From: Eremomyces bilateralis CBS 781.70
Lineage: Eukaryota > Ascomycota > Dothideomycetes > Eremomycetales > Eremomycetaceae
DNA: 64,000 nt
Reading direction: 5' to 3'
NCBI RefSeq assembly: GCF_010015585.1
Contig: NW_022985082.1
Span: 183,409-247,408, forward strand
Part shown: piece after piece, positions 22,606 through 34,448 of the stretch
Numbering within the stretch: the stretch's first letter is position 1
Layout: the number at the start of each line of letters is the position of its first letter
Notes under the pieces: model-generated
Seen by the model: only the letters and a program-made list of their open reading frames with translations
Databases searched by the model: none
What the model was told of the DNA's origin: nothing
Position numbers and translations under genes: made by a program

Positions 22606-23622
22606 TTACTCGGCTGTGTCGAGGTCATCGTGCGCGGGGGGTGGGGACTCAACAGCTTCATCGACTGTTAGCATTAGAGAGTCCGCAAAAGGTTCCGTCC
22701 AATACTCACGCTTCCTATCATCTCCGTTGACGCCATTCTCGCGCTCGTCCTCACGGTCACGGACATCCTTCATGTCACGGTCGCCATCGATGGGGCTTCG
22801 GGATCGGTCACGGTCGCGGCGCTCGTAGTCACGCTCACGTCGATCGTCCTTGCGAGGGGAGAAGTCACCACCACGGGGACGGCGAGGAGAGACGCTCCTG
22901 CCACCACGGCGGGGAGAGCGGTCACGGCGGGGAGGGCCACCGGAACGGTCTCCACGGTCTCCACCGGCGCCACGGTCTCCACCGGCGCCACGGTCTCCAC
23001 GGTCGGCACCTTGACGGTCCCTTCCAGCTCCGGAATCGAATCGCCACGATGCGGAAGGAGGAGTGCGGGCCCACTGCCAACAATAAGCGCTTGCTAGTAA
23101 GACGGCATGGAGATGACTCACCTCGATCTTCAAGATATCGTCACGGCCGATGCGCTTGTTGTGCATCTCATGGTATGCGTCATCGGAATCGCGACGGTTC
23201 TCATACTCCACGAAAGCAAACCTAGCTGGGGATGAGTGGTTGAAGGCGGAAGGGACGACAGTGCCACTTACAGGCGGCTGGATGCAGATCGAGGAGCGGG
23301 GATGTCGCAGCGGACAAGACGTCCGTATCTTCGAGGGTTGTTAGAATCGAACCGGTCAATGTGCAATGGTGAGGTGCGTGGCGAGGGAACGACCAAGGGG
23401 TATACGGTCGTCAGCCGTACATCGGCGCGTCGACCAGGTGTGATGAGCGCGATACATGATGGGGTATCTCGATCGACCGAAGAGGACGTGGTATATGATA
23501 TGATCGATCACCGCTGCGTGCTAAACGTACCGTTCGAATTCGTAGGCAAGATCGCGCGCGCGAGTCCCGTGGCCGAAGCCAGTGACATAGAGGGTGGTGC
23601 TGCCGCCGCCTGATCGAGACAT
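22606..23622 (-). CDS. SR-type RNA-binding protein with one RRM
   Basis: Five exons (23531-23622, 23272-23328, 23122-23221, 22710-23073, 22606-22664) give 223 residues. The N-terminal RRM has RNP2 TTLYVTGFG, a central loop ending IPAPRSASS, and RNP1 as RLFAFVEYENRRD. A conserved linker LKIEWARTPPSASWRFDS follows, then a C-terminus of Gly-Asp-Arg repeats (GDRGAG), RRDRSPRRG and RSRSP dipeptides, ending PPPAHDDLDTAE. This is the architecture of fungal SR/Gbp2-like proteins involved in pre-mRNA splicing and mRNP export. From memory it resembles the Aspergillus swoK polarity protein, but that link is unverified. The last intron (22665-22709) could instead be retained, which would insert 15 residues without breaking the frame. 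The gene is head-to-head with nab2, another mRNP factor. Confidence 0.85.
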
Positions 23623-24204
23623 GGCTGAGTGATGCGGGGTGTTTGAATCAAGTGAAATGGAAAGGTTAGTTTTAGATGGAGAAAAGGGTGATGGTGCAGA
23701 AAGAGTTCTGTGGTGACAAACAGAAGGTTGAGTCTTGGGAAGCTGGAAGGAGATTCGACTTTGATGATGCAAAGTTTTGGCTGCGCATGGCAAGGGGAAG
23801 GTTGGAAAGTCCTGAGGCAGAAAGAGGTCACGTGGAATGAGGTGAATCATTTCATTAGTCATAACCGTCATCACTGTCACGTGCCTTGATGCCTTCCCTT
23901 CACTTCAGTTTTTGCCTGATCCGGCATCTGATTCCATTCATTATCACCGATAGATCCAACATCTGCTGAAAGATATTCAGAACTCTCTTCTTCTGGTTAT
24001 CACCCTCCTTTGTGTCTTCCCCTCTAACTTCCTGGCCCTCTACCCTCCTCCCGAAATCATTTGTTCCCTGCAAATCCTTTGGATCAGTACAATCGACCGT
24101 TGATTCATTCTCTGTGACGTCCCAACCAAGACGCGCCACTTCGAATCTGCAAGAACATTTGCCGGTGTACGGGCACTCGCAGGGTATCAAGCAACTCCGT
24201 CGAT
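23623..24204. promoter_or_regulatory. Divergent promoter region of SR protein and nab2 genes
   Basis: 582 bp separate two start codons of opposite genes whose products both act on mRNA. It is presumed to hold both promoters and 5' UTRs. No specific site is claimed. Confidence 0.5.
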
Positions 24205-25773
24205 ATGTCCATCGAAGTAGCGGTTGGATCTCCCCTTGCGGATGCGCTGCAGAATGCGGTTCAGCCAAAGCTGGTCGAAGTTGGATGGACGACCGATGGA
24301 CTCGATGATTCCGCCCTTTCCGAATACATCATTCTCATGCTCGCGAACGGCAAGTCTCAGGATCAAATCGCATCAGAGCTATCGAACGATTTGCTAGGGC
24401 TTGGACCGGAAGACCAAGGCGCGATCGATTTCTCCCGGTGGTTGTTCGAGCAAGTCCACCAACTCAGCTTGCAATTATCGCAACCCAACGCACCGGAAGC
24501 GCAGGTCCCTCCGACGGCAGATGTTCAGCAATCAGAGGATCAGCAGCCGGCAGGCGAATCATCTGCTGATGCGATGATGATGGATGAAGGGAGTAGTATG
24601 CCAAACATGTATGTCCCCTCACCAAACCCATGCCACCTTTGCTAACCGTACAGACCTACCGGACCGAAAGCCATGCGCGAAGGGAACCAAAAATCCCGCG
24701 ACAAGCGAATGCTGGGCCATTTAAACAAGGCCATGGATCGAACATCAGATGCTGCGCTGCATCGGGTACGGGGTAATGGCTCCGGCAGCCGCGTCAACTC
24801 ACATTCTCGCGAGCCACCGAAAGGTCCACGAAACAGCAATATCCGAAACCCTCTCAACGCAAACCCACGGATGGGCCAGAGCGGTGTTCAGCTTCCAATG
24901 GCCGGCGGTACGAACTTCGCGGAGCAACTCAACACTGGTATGGGCATGTCGCCACACCAGCAGATGGAATTGTACTCCATGTTCGAACAACAGGCACGGA
25001 TGATGCAGCAGCTAGCGCAGCAGGTCGGCAATCCTCCAGGTGGCAACCAATTCTCCGGAAGAGGGCGAGGCCGAGGGAAGAATCTCTTCGACCGAGTGGA
25101 TCCAAAGCAACGACATGCGAACGGGAGACCCCAACATCGAGCTTCTCAGGATGTCTCGATGGGAGGCGACGCACAAGCCGATGGCACCACGCCCATGGAC
25201 TCTGCACTGCCGCAGACGAGCCCCCGAGACCCGTCGCAGGTGATCTGCAAATTCAACCTGACATGCACGAAAGCCGACTGCATTTTCGCCCATCAGTCTC
25301 CTGCCGCCCCCCCTGGGACGACCATCGACCTCGGCGACGAATGCCCTCACGGTGCTGCCTGCACCAACCACAAGTGCGTCGGCCGTCACCCCTCTCCCGC
25401 CCGCCGCTCCACCTACCAGTCCGACCAAGAGTGCATCTTCTGGCCCCACTGCACCAAGCCCAACTGCCCCTTCAAACACCCCGACATGCCCCTCTGCCGC
25501 AACGGCGCCGACTGCACCACTCCCAACTGCAAGTTCACCCACAAGTCCGTCATGTGCCGGTTCAACCCCTGCCTGAACCCGCAGTGCGTCTACAAGCACG
25601 TCGACGGTCAGAAGAAGGCGACGTTCGGGGAGCATGTGTGGAAGGCCGGCGACGCGAAGAAGGAGCATGTCAGCGATCGAAAATTTGTGGCGGACGAGGG
25701 AGAGGAGGAGTTGATCATCCCGGCAGAGACGCAGCAGACGCCGGATACCGTCACGGAGGATACGATGACTTGA
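24205..25773 (+). CDS. nab2: Nab2-like poly(A)-binding CCCH zinc-finger protein
   Basis: Nab2 binds poly(A) tails in the nucleus, limits tail length and licenses mRNA export. Exons 24205-24608 and 24654-25773 (45-nt intron, split Ile codon) give 507 residues. An N-terminal helical PWI-like domain at about 1-100 contains LADALQNAVQPKLVEVGW and DFSRWLFEQVHQL. A Gln-rich linker and an RGRGRG (RGG-like) patch precede five tandem zinc fingers at about 333-460: CKFNLTCTKADCIFAH, CPHGAACTNHKCVGRH, CIFWPHCTKPNCPFKH, CRNGADCTTPNCKFTH and CRFNPCLNPQCVYKH. The spacing is the Nab2 C-x5-C-x4-C-x3-H type, with the last finger one residue shorter. The tail is acidic. Budding-yeast Nab2 has seven fingers; five are seen here. 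Confidence 0.9.
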
Positions 25774-26344
25774 TGAAGGATGGGCGGGATGCAAGGGGCC
25801 TGGTACCCTTCTGGCATAGAACCACAGGAGGATATGTCATGATATTGGGCTGGCAATGGATTGTGGGAATCGGGTTCTGCTTGTGCTCTTTCGGCATTCA
25901 AGCTAGGGGTCTCTCTGTACATTAGATATCGTGGGATTTTATGCCGGATGAATTGAAGGTAATGGCCTTGGTTAAGGCAGTTTCCCTTTGTTAATATCTG
26001 TCTCTCCGGATCATCGTGACCACCTGCCCTTCCATCGTGCTATTACCTATCTATCTGTGTCGCCATAATGCACTTGTTCAATAAATATATGTTTTAATGG
26101 TCTCCACAATCTCTTTCTATTTTCGAGCCTTAATTACTTCGGTTTCTCAACAGCTGGCGTGGTTCGGTTCACGGTTCCCTAACATCCGAAGAAACGCCGC
26201 TATGAATACCCATGTCCAAAATAGGCAGGAGGATAATTGAACGTCAACAAATGCTATGATCTAAAGAAATCAGCAGAGTCTGGCAAATAGGTATAGACGG
26301 CCATACCATCTGGCCATTATTGATGTATTAATGGTTCCGTAAAG
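25774..26344. other. Intergenic between nab2 and the pseudouridine gene
   Basis: About 570 bp of AT-richer DNA containing the nab2 3' UTR and the promoter of the next gene. No other signal was recognised. Confidence 0.55.
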
Positions 26345-29052
26345 ATGTGGTCCCACAGCCGACATCTCTTCCACAAGAGATGTCTAGTACAACGTCCCTT
26401 GGTGAGACGCTTAACCACCAACAATGCGTTCTTCCAAATATCGGATGAAGTCCGCAATGCAGTGAAATCAGATCAGCCCGTCGTGGCATTGGAATCGACT
26501 ATCTACACCCATGGTCGGTCATAGGTCCTCAACGGAGGAGCAGCGAGCTGATAATATCTTCCAGGCTATCCTTTTCCCGAGAACGTTGCGCTGGCAGAAG
26601 AGTTGGAATCTGTTGTCCGAGACAATGGCTGTAAGAAACAATGGGATGCCGCTGTGTTCAAGCAAAGGTTTTCTAACAGCTTTCTCAAGGCGTCCCTGCT
26701 ACCATTGGTATCGTAGACGGAGTTGCGAAGGTCGGAATGACCGCTGGAGATATCAATATCTTAGGTTCGTCAGTCGGTGACCCTCGTACGCTGAAGCTGT
26801 CGAGGAGAGACCTGTCGTATGCATGCGGAATGGTAACCAATTCCTACTTCTAATCCCCTATTAACATCTTATCTCCAAATGATCGTCTCTCACACCGCCC
26901 TCTCCATTTAGCGTCTCGTGAACAAGTCATTCCACGGCGGCACCACCATCGCAAGCACCATGATCCTCGCGCACATGGCAGGCATCAAAGTCTTCGCCAC
27001 CGGCGGTCTCGGCGGCGTCCATCGAGGCGCGGAAAATTCCATGGACATCTCCGCAGACCTCACCGAGCTGGGCCGCACACCCGTCGCGGTGGTCAGCAGC
27101 GGTAGCAAGAGCTTCTTGGATATCCCGAGGACCCTAGAATACCTCGAGACCGAGGGTGCTACGGTTGCTACTTTTGCGGACGGGAGGGCCGGGCCGGTGG
27201 AGTTCCCTGCGTTTTGGTCGAGGGATAGCGGCGTCAAGAGCCCGCTTACGATATATTCCGAGACGGAGGCTGCTGCTATAATTTGTGAGTGGCTACGAGT
27301 CAGTTTCAGTCCGAGTTCACCACTGATATTTGACAGATGCTCAATCATGCCTTGGGTTGAAGTCTGGCTTACTCTTCGCGAACCCGATTCCGGAGACGAG
27401 CGCGATACCAAAGTCGCAAATGGACCGAATTATCGAGAAGGCGATCGAGGAGGCGAATGCTGCTCATGCCTCAGGCAAGGACAACACCCCGTTTATCTTG
27501 TCAAAGATACGAGAGTTGTCCGGAGGGGCAAGTCTTCCTGCAAACCGCGCTTTGATTGTGTCCAATGTAAAACGTGGAAGCATCGTCGCAAGGGAATTGG
27601 CTCAACTCGAGCGGAGTGGTGGCATCAGCACCTCGAGGTGAGGAACTTTCATAGGATGAGATAATTTAAGATGAATTAAAGTTGACTGTACCCCTTCTTA
27701 GCGTTACTCTACCTTCGGCAGCCATTCCCAAGCTTCCCAGCTCAACTATTGAGCCTGTGACTCAAACGAGCCGCTCCGACCATCGAATATCCCCTGAACC
27801 AAAGCCAGCACCCCCTAGGGACATACTCGTCGCCGGTGCTCTAGCGATAGATTACTCTTGTGACTACGCCCCTTTTAACATTCCCAAGGACGGTGAAACA
27901 GACATCAGTCCTCACCTTCGAACTTCAAATCCCGCGCGGATCTCCCAGTCACTAGGTGGTGTCGCACACAACATCGCCTACGCTGCCCATCTCCTAGGAT
28001 CCAGTGTTCGGCTCTGCTCTGCAGTAGGCGACGACTTACCTGGTCGAATGGCGGAAGACCATCTTAGACGAGAGAATATGGATTGTGCGCTGAATGTCCA
28101 TCCCGGCGCGAGGAGCGCACAGTATATGGCGGTGAATGATGCTAATAAAGACTTATATGTCGCCATGGCTGATATGGCCATCCTTGAAACTGGGTCGCAG
28201 AGCTACAACGAAGCATCGAAGGAGTTTAAGGAGAAGTGGCTGCCCAAGTTGGACGCGACAAGACCAAAATGGTTGATCCTTGACGGGAACTGGCCGGCTC
28301 CAATGCTCCATCATTGGCTCTCAGCGGGCTCATCGAAAGGAGCGAAGATCGCCTTCGAACCGGTATCAGTTGCGAAGGCTGTTCGGCTCATAACTGCCCT
28401 GACGAAACCCCCCGCCAAGTCTGCATCTCCGTCGAACTCAGAGAGCCCATTACTCCCGTTCCTCCCAAACCCTAGCCTCCATTTAATCACGCCCAACGCC
28501 TCCGAACTCCATGCTCTCCATTCCGCAGCCACATCTTCCGGACTGTTCGAGGATGCGCAATGGTTCTCAGTACTCGATTCCTTCAATCTCCCATCAGTCG
28601 GATCCCAAGCTCGGCTAGGACGAGCTCTTGGACAAGCAGCAGAAGGCCTGATCTCGGAAGGAATCCCGCAGATGAGCATCCAAATGTTGCCGGTGTGTGA
28701 GACCATATTGACCACCCTTGGTCCCCGTGGAGTGTTACTGGCGACGACAATACCGGAAGGGGACCGACGACTGGATGACGAAGGGTTCGCGAAATATATC
28801 GTTGGACGGGTGCAGAATGGCCACGGTACCGGTGTAGGTGGGGTGTATATGAGACACTTTGCCCCATCTGAAGTCCTAGGACCTGAGGATCAGGTCAGTG
28901 TTAACGCTGCAGGAGATACTTTTACTGGCGCAGTTGTTGCAGGGCTGGTGGGTGGAAAGTCCATTGAAGATGCTATATACCTTGGATCACAAGCCGCGGC
29001 GCTGACTTTGAGGCATGTGGGAGGAGTTGGAGATTTAAAAACGCTTCGTTAG
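26345..29052 (+). CDS. Bifunctional pseudouridine-5'-phosphate glycosidase / pseudouridine kinase
   Basis: A fused protein for pseudouridine breakdown: a PfkB kinase makes pseudouridine 5'-phosphate and a PsuG (IndA-like) glycosidase splits it to uracil and ribose 5-phosphate. Six exons (26345-26513, 26565-26630, 26690-26832, 26912-27284, 27337-27637, 27702-29052) give 800 residues. The N-terminus MWSHSRHLFHKRCLVQRPLV is basic and lacks acids, like a mitochondrial presequence. The PsuG domain (about 30-350) shows VALESTIYTHGYPFPEN, VPATIGIVDG, FHGGTTIASTM, VFATGGLGGVHRGAE and LLFANPIPE. The PfkB domain (about 385-795) shows VAGALAIDY, SLGGVAHNIAYAAHLLG and the catalytic VNAAGDTFTGAVVAGLVGG. 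One Cys codon spans an intron. It lies 68 bp tail-to-tail from the Mtf2-like gene. The order (glycosidase then kinase) matches other fungal fusions I recall. Confidence 0.92.
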
Positions 29053-29120
29053 GCGATATATCCTTGAATGCAAACCGCGCTATATGCCGGATATCGTATG
29101 TTCGGCTTTCAAGCAATTGC

Positions 29121-30596
29121 TTAACATGTCATCTTCCTCAACGGCCCACTCCAACCTGGATTTTTCCATGTCATCTGCCTCCTCGATTGCCAGTCCATCC
29201 TTTTGAAGACAGCTAGATCCGGTGAAGAAAGAACATTTTCATCAAGCTGACCGCTTGCCTCCTTCTCATGAGCGACTCGTAGAGCGTGCAGTTCAAGCCC
29301 TCCCCGTATCCGTCCAATCCAGATGTCAACATCTGCACGGCTCTTCTTGAATGATTCTGTTGCCCAAATAGCACGAAGCGCTTCGCCTTTGTTCCCCAAT
29401 TCAATTCCCCCCAGCTGTTCCTTAATATTAAAAAGTATATCGAGCGTCTCCTCGTTGGCGTCGATCCCTCCATGGGTCATCTCGTTCAGCAGATTCTCAA
29501 CCCGCGAGAAGTCGGAGGAAACTGCCCAGGTAATTCGGATCGTCTCGTTGTAGAGCGCGGCGGATACGCCAAGAATGTACGACGATCGTCCAATCGATTT
29601 CATGTGCGGAAGAACAGTCATACTCAATAATGAAGTAGGAAACGTTTGTTTCAAAACCCGGACCGCGTGGAGGAGAAGATGAGGATAGGAATAACTCAGG
29701 GAGGGTGGGATAGCTTTGAAGACTTCTTGATTCGGACGTTTCTCGTCCATTGCATCCTCTTGCGACGCTTCTACAATCTTAGCCCTTCCCTTCGCCTTTT
29801 TCTTTTCTTTGGTCTTCGAGGTCTTCGTCTTGGACTTGTTTTTGGAGCTAGCTTCACCATCAAGATCTAGCTTCGCTATCGGTCCGAAGACTTGGGTTTC
29901 GAGAACCTGCCATAATTTGGCATCCGTCGATGCGGTTTCAAGCAGCTTTTGCACCCGCTCCACGTGCTTGACTTTCTCTTTAGCTAGATTCCGAACTTCC
30001 GATTCGGGTTCTGGAGCAGTCTCGACCTTGGAGTCTGTTGATTCCGCCGGTTTGAACGGAGTATTTTGCTCGCGCGGTAATGGAAGTTTCCCGGCTGCCT
30101 GGCGCGCCATCGGACGAAGCGACTCGGGGAATTGCTGGACAAATGCCTGGGAGCCTAACGCATCGGTCTGGCATGTGCTGACTTTTCCTGTCCCGCCCAC
30201 CTGCGGCATCTTAAGCGTATTAGATACCGCATTTTTCTCTACCATTTGCTGGAATAGCTTTGCGAATATCTTCTCTTCTTTAGGTGTGATCGTTGCGGTG
30301 GATGGTGGAGATCGTATGTCGTCTTGCTCTGCATCGGTCTTTGGCGGTGATCGGTTCAACTCGCCTTGATCGTTGAATTTCCTCGCAGTTGAGCTCCTAC
30401 CACTCCGTATTGGTGACTGCTCATCTCTGCTGAAGTTCTTTGAGTGGCCGTATTTGGGTGTTTGGGAACTCGAGGCACGAAAACGATGTCTCTGAATTGT
30501 TGGTGTTTGATATAGGAAGGGTGTAAGTGTAGCACCCGAGAAGAACCCTCTCGACCGGTGAAGGGATTGAGATTCTATTAGACTCTTCAATGACAT
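29121..30596 (-). CDS. Mtf2-like mitochondrial protein
   Basis: Single exon, 491 residues. The N-terminus MSLKSLIESQSLHRSRGFFSG is Ser/Arg-rich, amphipathic and acid-poor, fitting a mitochondrial targeting sequence. The middle is Lys-rich and low-complexity (KNKSKTKTSKTKEKKKAKGR). The C-terminal third resembles the Mtf2-like domain: LWQVLETQVFGPIAKLD, YPHLLLHAVRVLKQTFP, IGRSSYILGVSAALYNE and the LLNEMTHGGIDANEETL block. Yeast Mtf2/Nam1 links mitochondrial transcripts to RNA processing and translation, so a role in mitochondrial gene expression is inferred. An in-frame Met at 30734 would add 46 residues that hide the presequence, so the Met at 30596 is preferred. Confidence 0.8.
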   Translation of the reverse strand: MSLKSLIESQSLHRSRGFFSGATLTPFLYQTPTIQRHRFRASSSQTPKYGHSKNFSRDEQSPIRSGRSSTARKFNDQGELNRSPPKTDAEQDDIRSPPSTATITPKEEKIFAKLFQQMVEKNAVSNTLKMPQVGGTGKVSTCQTDALGSQAFVQQFPESLRPMARQAAGKLPLPREQNTPFKPAESTDSKVETAPEPESEVRNLAKEKVKHVERVQKLLETASTDAKLWQVLETQVFGPIAKLDLDGEASSKNKSKTKTSKTKEKKKAKGRAKIVEASQEDAMDEKRPNQEVFKAIPPSLSYSYPHLLLHAVRVLKQTFPTSLLSMTVLPHMKSIGRSSYILGVSAALYNETIRITWAVSSDFSRVENLLNEMTHGGIDANEETLDILFNIKEQLGGIELGNKGEALRAIWATESFKKSRADVDIWIGRIRGGLELHALRVAHEKEASGQLDENVLSSPDLAVFKRMDWQSRRQMTWKNPGWSGPLRKMTC

Positions 30597-31631
30597 CTCT
30601 TTTAATGATAACCACCAAGCCTGTGGGACATCTTTCGAAGTTGTTGAATCCAAATCTAAAAACTCAACTTCCAATGACGCGAAAATCAAGACGCGACGTC
30701 GCGACGTTCGCTGGTTAATATTCGGTATCGTCACTGATTGGTCAACCGGTCACTACCCAGAAGTTAAAGATCACCACGACAAAGTCGTATTTCCAACCTG
30801 GTCGAAAACATTCGAACGTTACCACCACAGCTAACTAGTTTGCTTTAGGCGTTAGTTAGCATATTTTCCTACAACTTAGCAGAGATTGCGGCAATAGTGC
30901 TCACGGACGCAAAGGTGATGAATACATGGCTCCTCTAGACACAACCCGAGGCACAGTATTCCTCGAGCGCCTATAGTTTTAATGTTAGATTCATTATTGA
31001 AAGACCAGAACGATCTCACTCAGTGACCCCACGCAACCTATTAAGTGGAAGTTTATTGCCTATCTCTTTCTTCAAGCTCATAAGTCAAAAGCATAGTTTG
31101 GGTCAATAAATAGCCAGGGAAAGGTTTCAAAAGCCTTGCGCTACTCTACGTGTAGGATGTTTGCGTTAGCCAGGTGGTATACTTTAGGACTATCAATTTC
31201 TTCCTCTAGACGCGATTTTTCATCAAAGTCAAGTGCGGTTTGCGAAGCGGTAAGAAACATCCCAGTGTCCTTCAAGTCTTTCAATTTCTCCATGCCCTTG
31301 AGATGGTCCCATTGGCGGGCTCGATTGAAACTTTCGTGGCATGTCTGGCTGAACTCCATCATCATCTCAAAGTCGTCGTACGACATCTACGAACAGTCTT
31401 TGCTCTTCATAGAAACACCTGCCAACCATGATATCTCTTAATACCAGGGACTGAATACGAATGGGCTCTGGCTCGAATCGGCAAATTATCAAGACAGAGC
31501 ACGCATGGACGAAAGTCATCGTGGAAAGTGTGGACTACTTCATTGAATTTCGGACCCAAAATGTAGGCCAACAGCTATCTTTGCTGCCCTCCCGTTATTG
31601 CTCGTCAACTTAGGATAATATGCGTCTCTCC
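30597..31631. other. Intergenic, AT-rich, no supported gene
   Basis: One kilobase between the Mtf2-like promoter side and the 3' end of the secreted-protein gene. An 81-codon frame at 31141-31386 (-) has no recognisable motif and is not called. Confidence 0.5.
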
Positions 31632-32274
31632 TCAGATACATTTCTTCTTCTTATACGTCAGACTGTCGATCATCAGCCCCGTATAGTTGCAGGTGCCGTC
31701 AATCTCGACGCTGGTGAAATCCAGCGACGTCAAGTCTTTCCATCCCCCACCAAAGTCGACCTTCAGCATCTTAAAGGGGGTCGGGTTCTCCAACTTCGGA
31801 TAGATGATCTTTCGCTCAACATGCCCACCACGCTTCTTGATCCCACGCAGCTTGATATGACAGTCGTCCTGCGGAAATCCGCTGCTGCAAGCGACATATA
31901 GGGACTGGAGGTCAAAGCTTTCTCCAGGATTTTCCACTGATATGGTGCGAGGCTTAGTGCAGTCGAAGGAAATCGCATGGTTAGGCGGAGATACCTCAGC
32001 GATGAGATTCTCGTCGGTGTTCTGCAGCCGTGTCAGCAAAATGGAGCTGACGGCGACTCACGCATATAAAACTTGCCACATAGAACAAATCGTATGTCAG
32101 TCCTCGATAAGTCCCTACAGGTGTCGGTGGCAGCTCGGTGAAAGGCAAATCATCGTAATCCGCTGTCCACGGATTGGGCCAACCGATTGGAGCACATATC
32201 TCCCCCCCTTCGGCTTGCGGTGCAGCGAAGGCGAAAGAGACCAGAAGCAGCGTCAGGGCTGGTACGGAGAGCAT
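31632..32274 (-). CDS. Small secreted cysteine-containing protein, function unknown
   Basis: Two exons (32062-32274 and 31632-32021), joined by a 40-nt intron in phase 0, give 200 residues. A clear signal peptide (MLSVPALTLLLVSFAFAAPQA) is followed by a mature protein of about 180 residues with seven Cys. Segments include YRGLTYDLFYVASFICNTD, HAISFDCTKPRTISV, SFDLQSLYVACSSGF and a basic C-terminus ending KKKKCI. The strand-rich pattern with regular hydrophobics suggests a compact beta fold. I do not recognise the family. Secretion and size make it a candidate effector or surface protein, but that is inference. It is isolated in a gene-poor, AT-richer interval of more than 3 kb. Confidence 0.75.
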
Positions 32275-34448
32275 AGTGACTTGTTGAGGATCCTCTTGAG
32301 GATATTCTGTCGTCCGATAATCTTGCTATAACAATGAAGGTGGAAAGACCTTGAGCTCCATTGTCTAGGTTTAGCTGATTTTATACCCTTGCATCTCTGC
32401 GTAGGCGACATGACTTCACTCTCCTTACTTACCTTTTGGAGTGAAGACATGTCAATATTCCCCAAGTTATACGGCATTCCAGCTATATATAGAACGGTAT
32501 TGGAACGTCGTATTCTAGGACCATTCCGTTCTGTTTACTGATTGGATGGAAATTGAAGATCCGCAATTTGAAACTCCTGATCTGGATAGCCTTTGTGAAT
32601 ACGAGCTGAGGGAGACTGCAACATCGAGATCTCCTGACACTTGTGTCCGATAATAAGAACTGGTTGGATAGATATTTGTATAACATATCCACTTCCGTCA
32701 TGCATTCCATTGCGGGAGCGAATGTCACGGATAACTTCCCAGGACCAGTCCTTGTCTCAACCCAAGACAATTAATTAACCAAGGCATCGAGGATGGTCAT
32801 TTCTAAAATGATGTAAACCAAGCAAGGGATTTTCTTGTCATCGACGGTGCCATTGCATGCCAAGCATGAAGGCGAATCTGCCCAAGAGCCACACGATACG
32901 CAATGCCTACATCCCGACTGATCCGAATCACGTTGCACAGACGTACTCCGTGACTAGGAACATCGAGATTTTGCTATACTGTCGAGTCGAATATGTAGTT
33001 GCCAGTATGCCTCTCGCGATCTTCAAACGGTATACTGATTGGAGAAGAGGATGAACTCTGCGTCCACCGTTCTGCCGATGACTAAAGATTCAGTGTTTCG
33101 AGCCAGGAACACAGTAACCCATATTCCCATGCGAAATCCTCTTGGAAGGGGTCTTGTCCAGAGAGCAATCCGTGCGGATGAACTTTATTGCAGACCCATA
33201 CCTTGATAGACGATAAACTTAGCTATCTCCGAGTCGTGTCGAAATCAGGAGCGCAATAAATCGATGTAACGTGCTCCATCTGGTCCGAGCCGCCTAAGTC
33301 TCGCCCAGGTACTTGATTTTATCTGACGTGAGATACTACATAGTCGATGTCTTTAATTGGTGCATTTAGGGTATCAATCATTCGGTTGGTCGAAACGGCA
33401 TTCTTTGGAAGTCTCAATGTACACGTGATTGATAAGGGGCAAGTTGTCATTTACCTCGATAGTAATAACTCCAAATGTTTCGTAGGCCCGGCCATCCTTT
33501 CGCTCGTATTCCTGTCGACTGATACTTATAGGAACAACACCAATCCATGGGTGCGCGTAGTATAGCAATGCTTAATTATATGGTGTAGCATCTGAACTGA
33601 ACCGTTCCATCCAATCCACAACCATGAACGAATGGTGTGGTGGTCAATTAATGCCATCGGGCAGTGTAACAGACATTGTGAGAGACTGATTGAGAAGGCA
33701 TAAAAACAAGATAAATACAACGTACATATATGTCACAAGCAATAAACTCAAACGGCTTGGAGAAGAGAAAGTAGTTAAGAGACGCAAGTGGCTTGGGGGG
33801 TGGAATATGATGCCCCAGCTAAAAAACAAGAGCGAAGATAAACCTCTGGACGATAATAGACCAAGGATCTTGAATTGCACGTACACCATGCCCATGTTGT
33901 AAACTCGTCTTCACAACTATAAATTATAAGTGTCAACAGGGATCCATTGGATAGGTTGAAACGACATTCTCTCCAAAAACGCAGTGGTTATGCAGTCGAG
34001 TTATGGGCAGTATCAAAGACATCGCGGTGTCTTGGTGATATGTTGGATTGCAATTGTTGTGAGGAGACCCACGATGCAAGCGGATGCCAGCGGATGGAAT
34101 AGTCGAGGACCACTCACCAGACACAATGATGGCCATTGTTTCTATCATTAATACATATGTTGATCATAATGTGTTGATCATAATGCGAAGGGCGAGCAAC
34201 AGAACCCGAAACGCAACAGAAGGAGCAGTCAATTCGATGTTGGGAAATGTGGGTTCCCAAGTCATGTGACAACGCGTTTCTCATCGCCATCTTCAGTCCC
34301 TCGACGCGTCCCTCCAGACGCCCCAACTCCTCGTCCATCTCCATCCCGTCCCAGTTCATTCGCTCGCCACGCCGCCTGATCTGCCTCGACGCTGTCTTCC
34401 TGTCTTCCCGTAATCCCTTTTGGACAATTGCATGGTCTCTCCACAATC
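32275..34448. other. Gene-poor intergenic region upstream of rad54
   Basis: 2.2 kb of AT-rich sequence with only short random frames. A 14-bp direct duplication (TGTTGATCATAATG) occurs at about 34158-34185. The right end holds the rad54 promoter with two MCB boxes, annotated separately. Confidence 0.55.
34272..34309. promoter_or_regulatory. Pair of MCB boxes (ACGCGT) upstream of rad54
   Basis: Perfect ACGCGT palindromes at 34272-34277 and 34304-34309, 32 bp apart (about three helical turns) and 140-177 bp before the rad54 start. MCB boxes bind MBF and drive G1/S expression of DNA replication and repair genes; budding-yeast RAD54 is regulated this way. The role here is inferred from position and family. 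Confidence 0.6.

Noticed and set aside
30597-30734. Upstream Met of the Mtf2-like protein
   Set aside because: The 46 extra residues are acidic in part and would bury the clear mitochondrial targeting sequence that begins at 30596.
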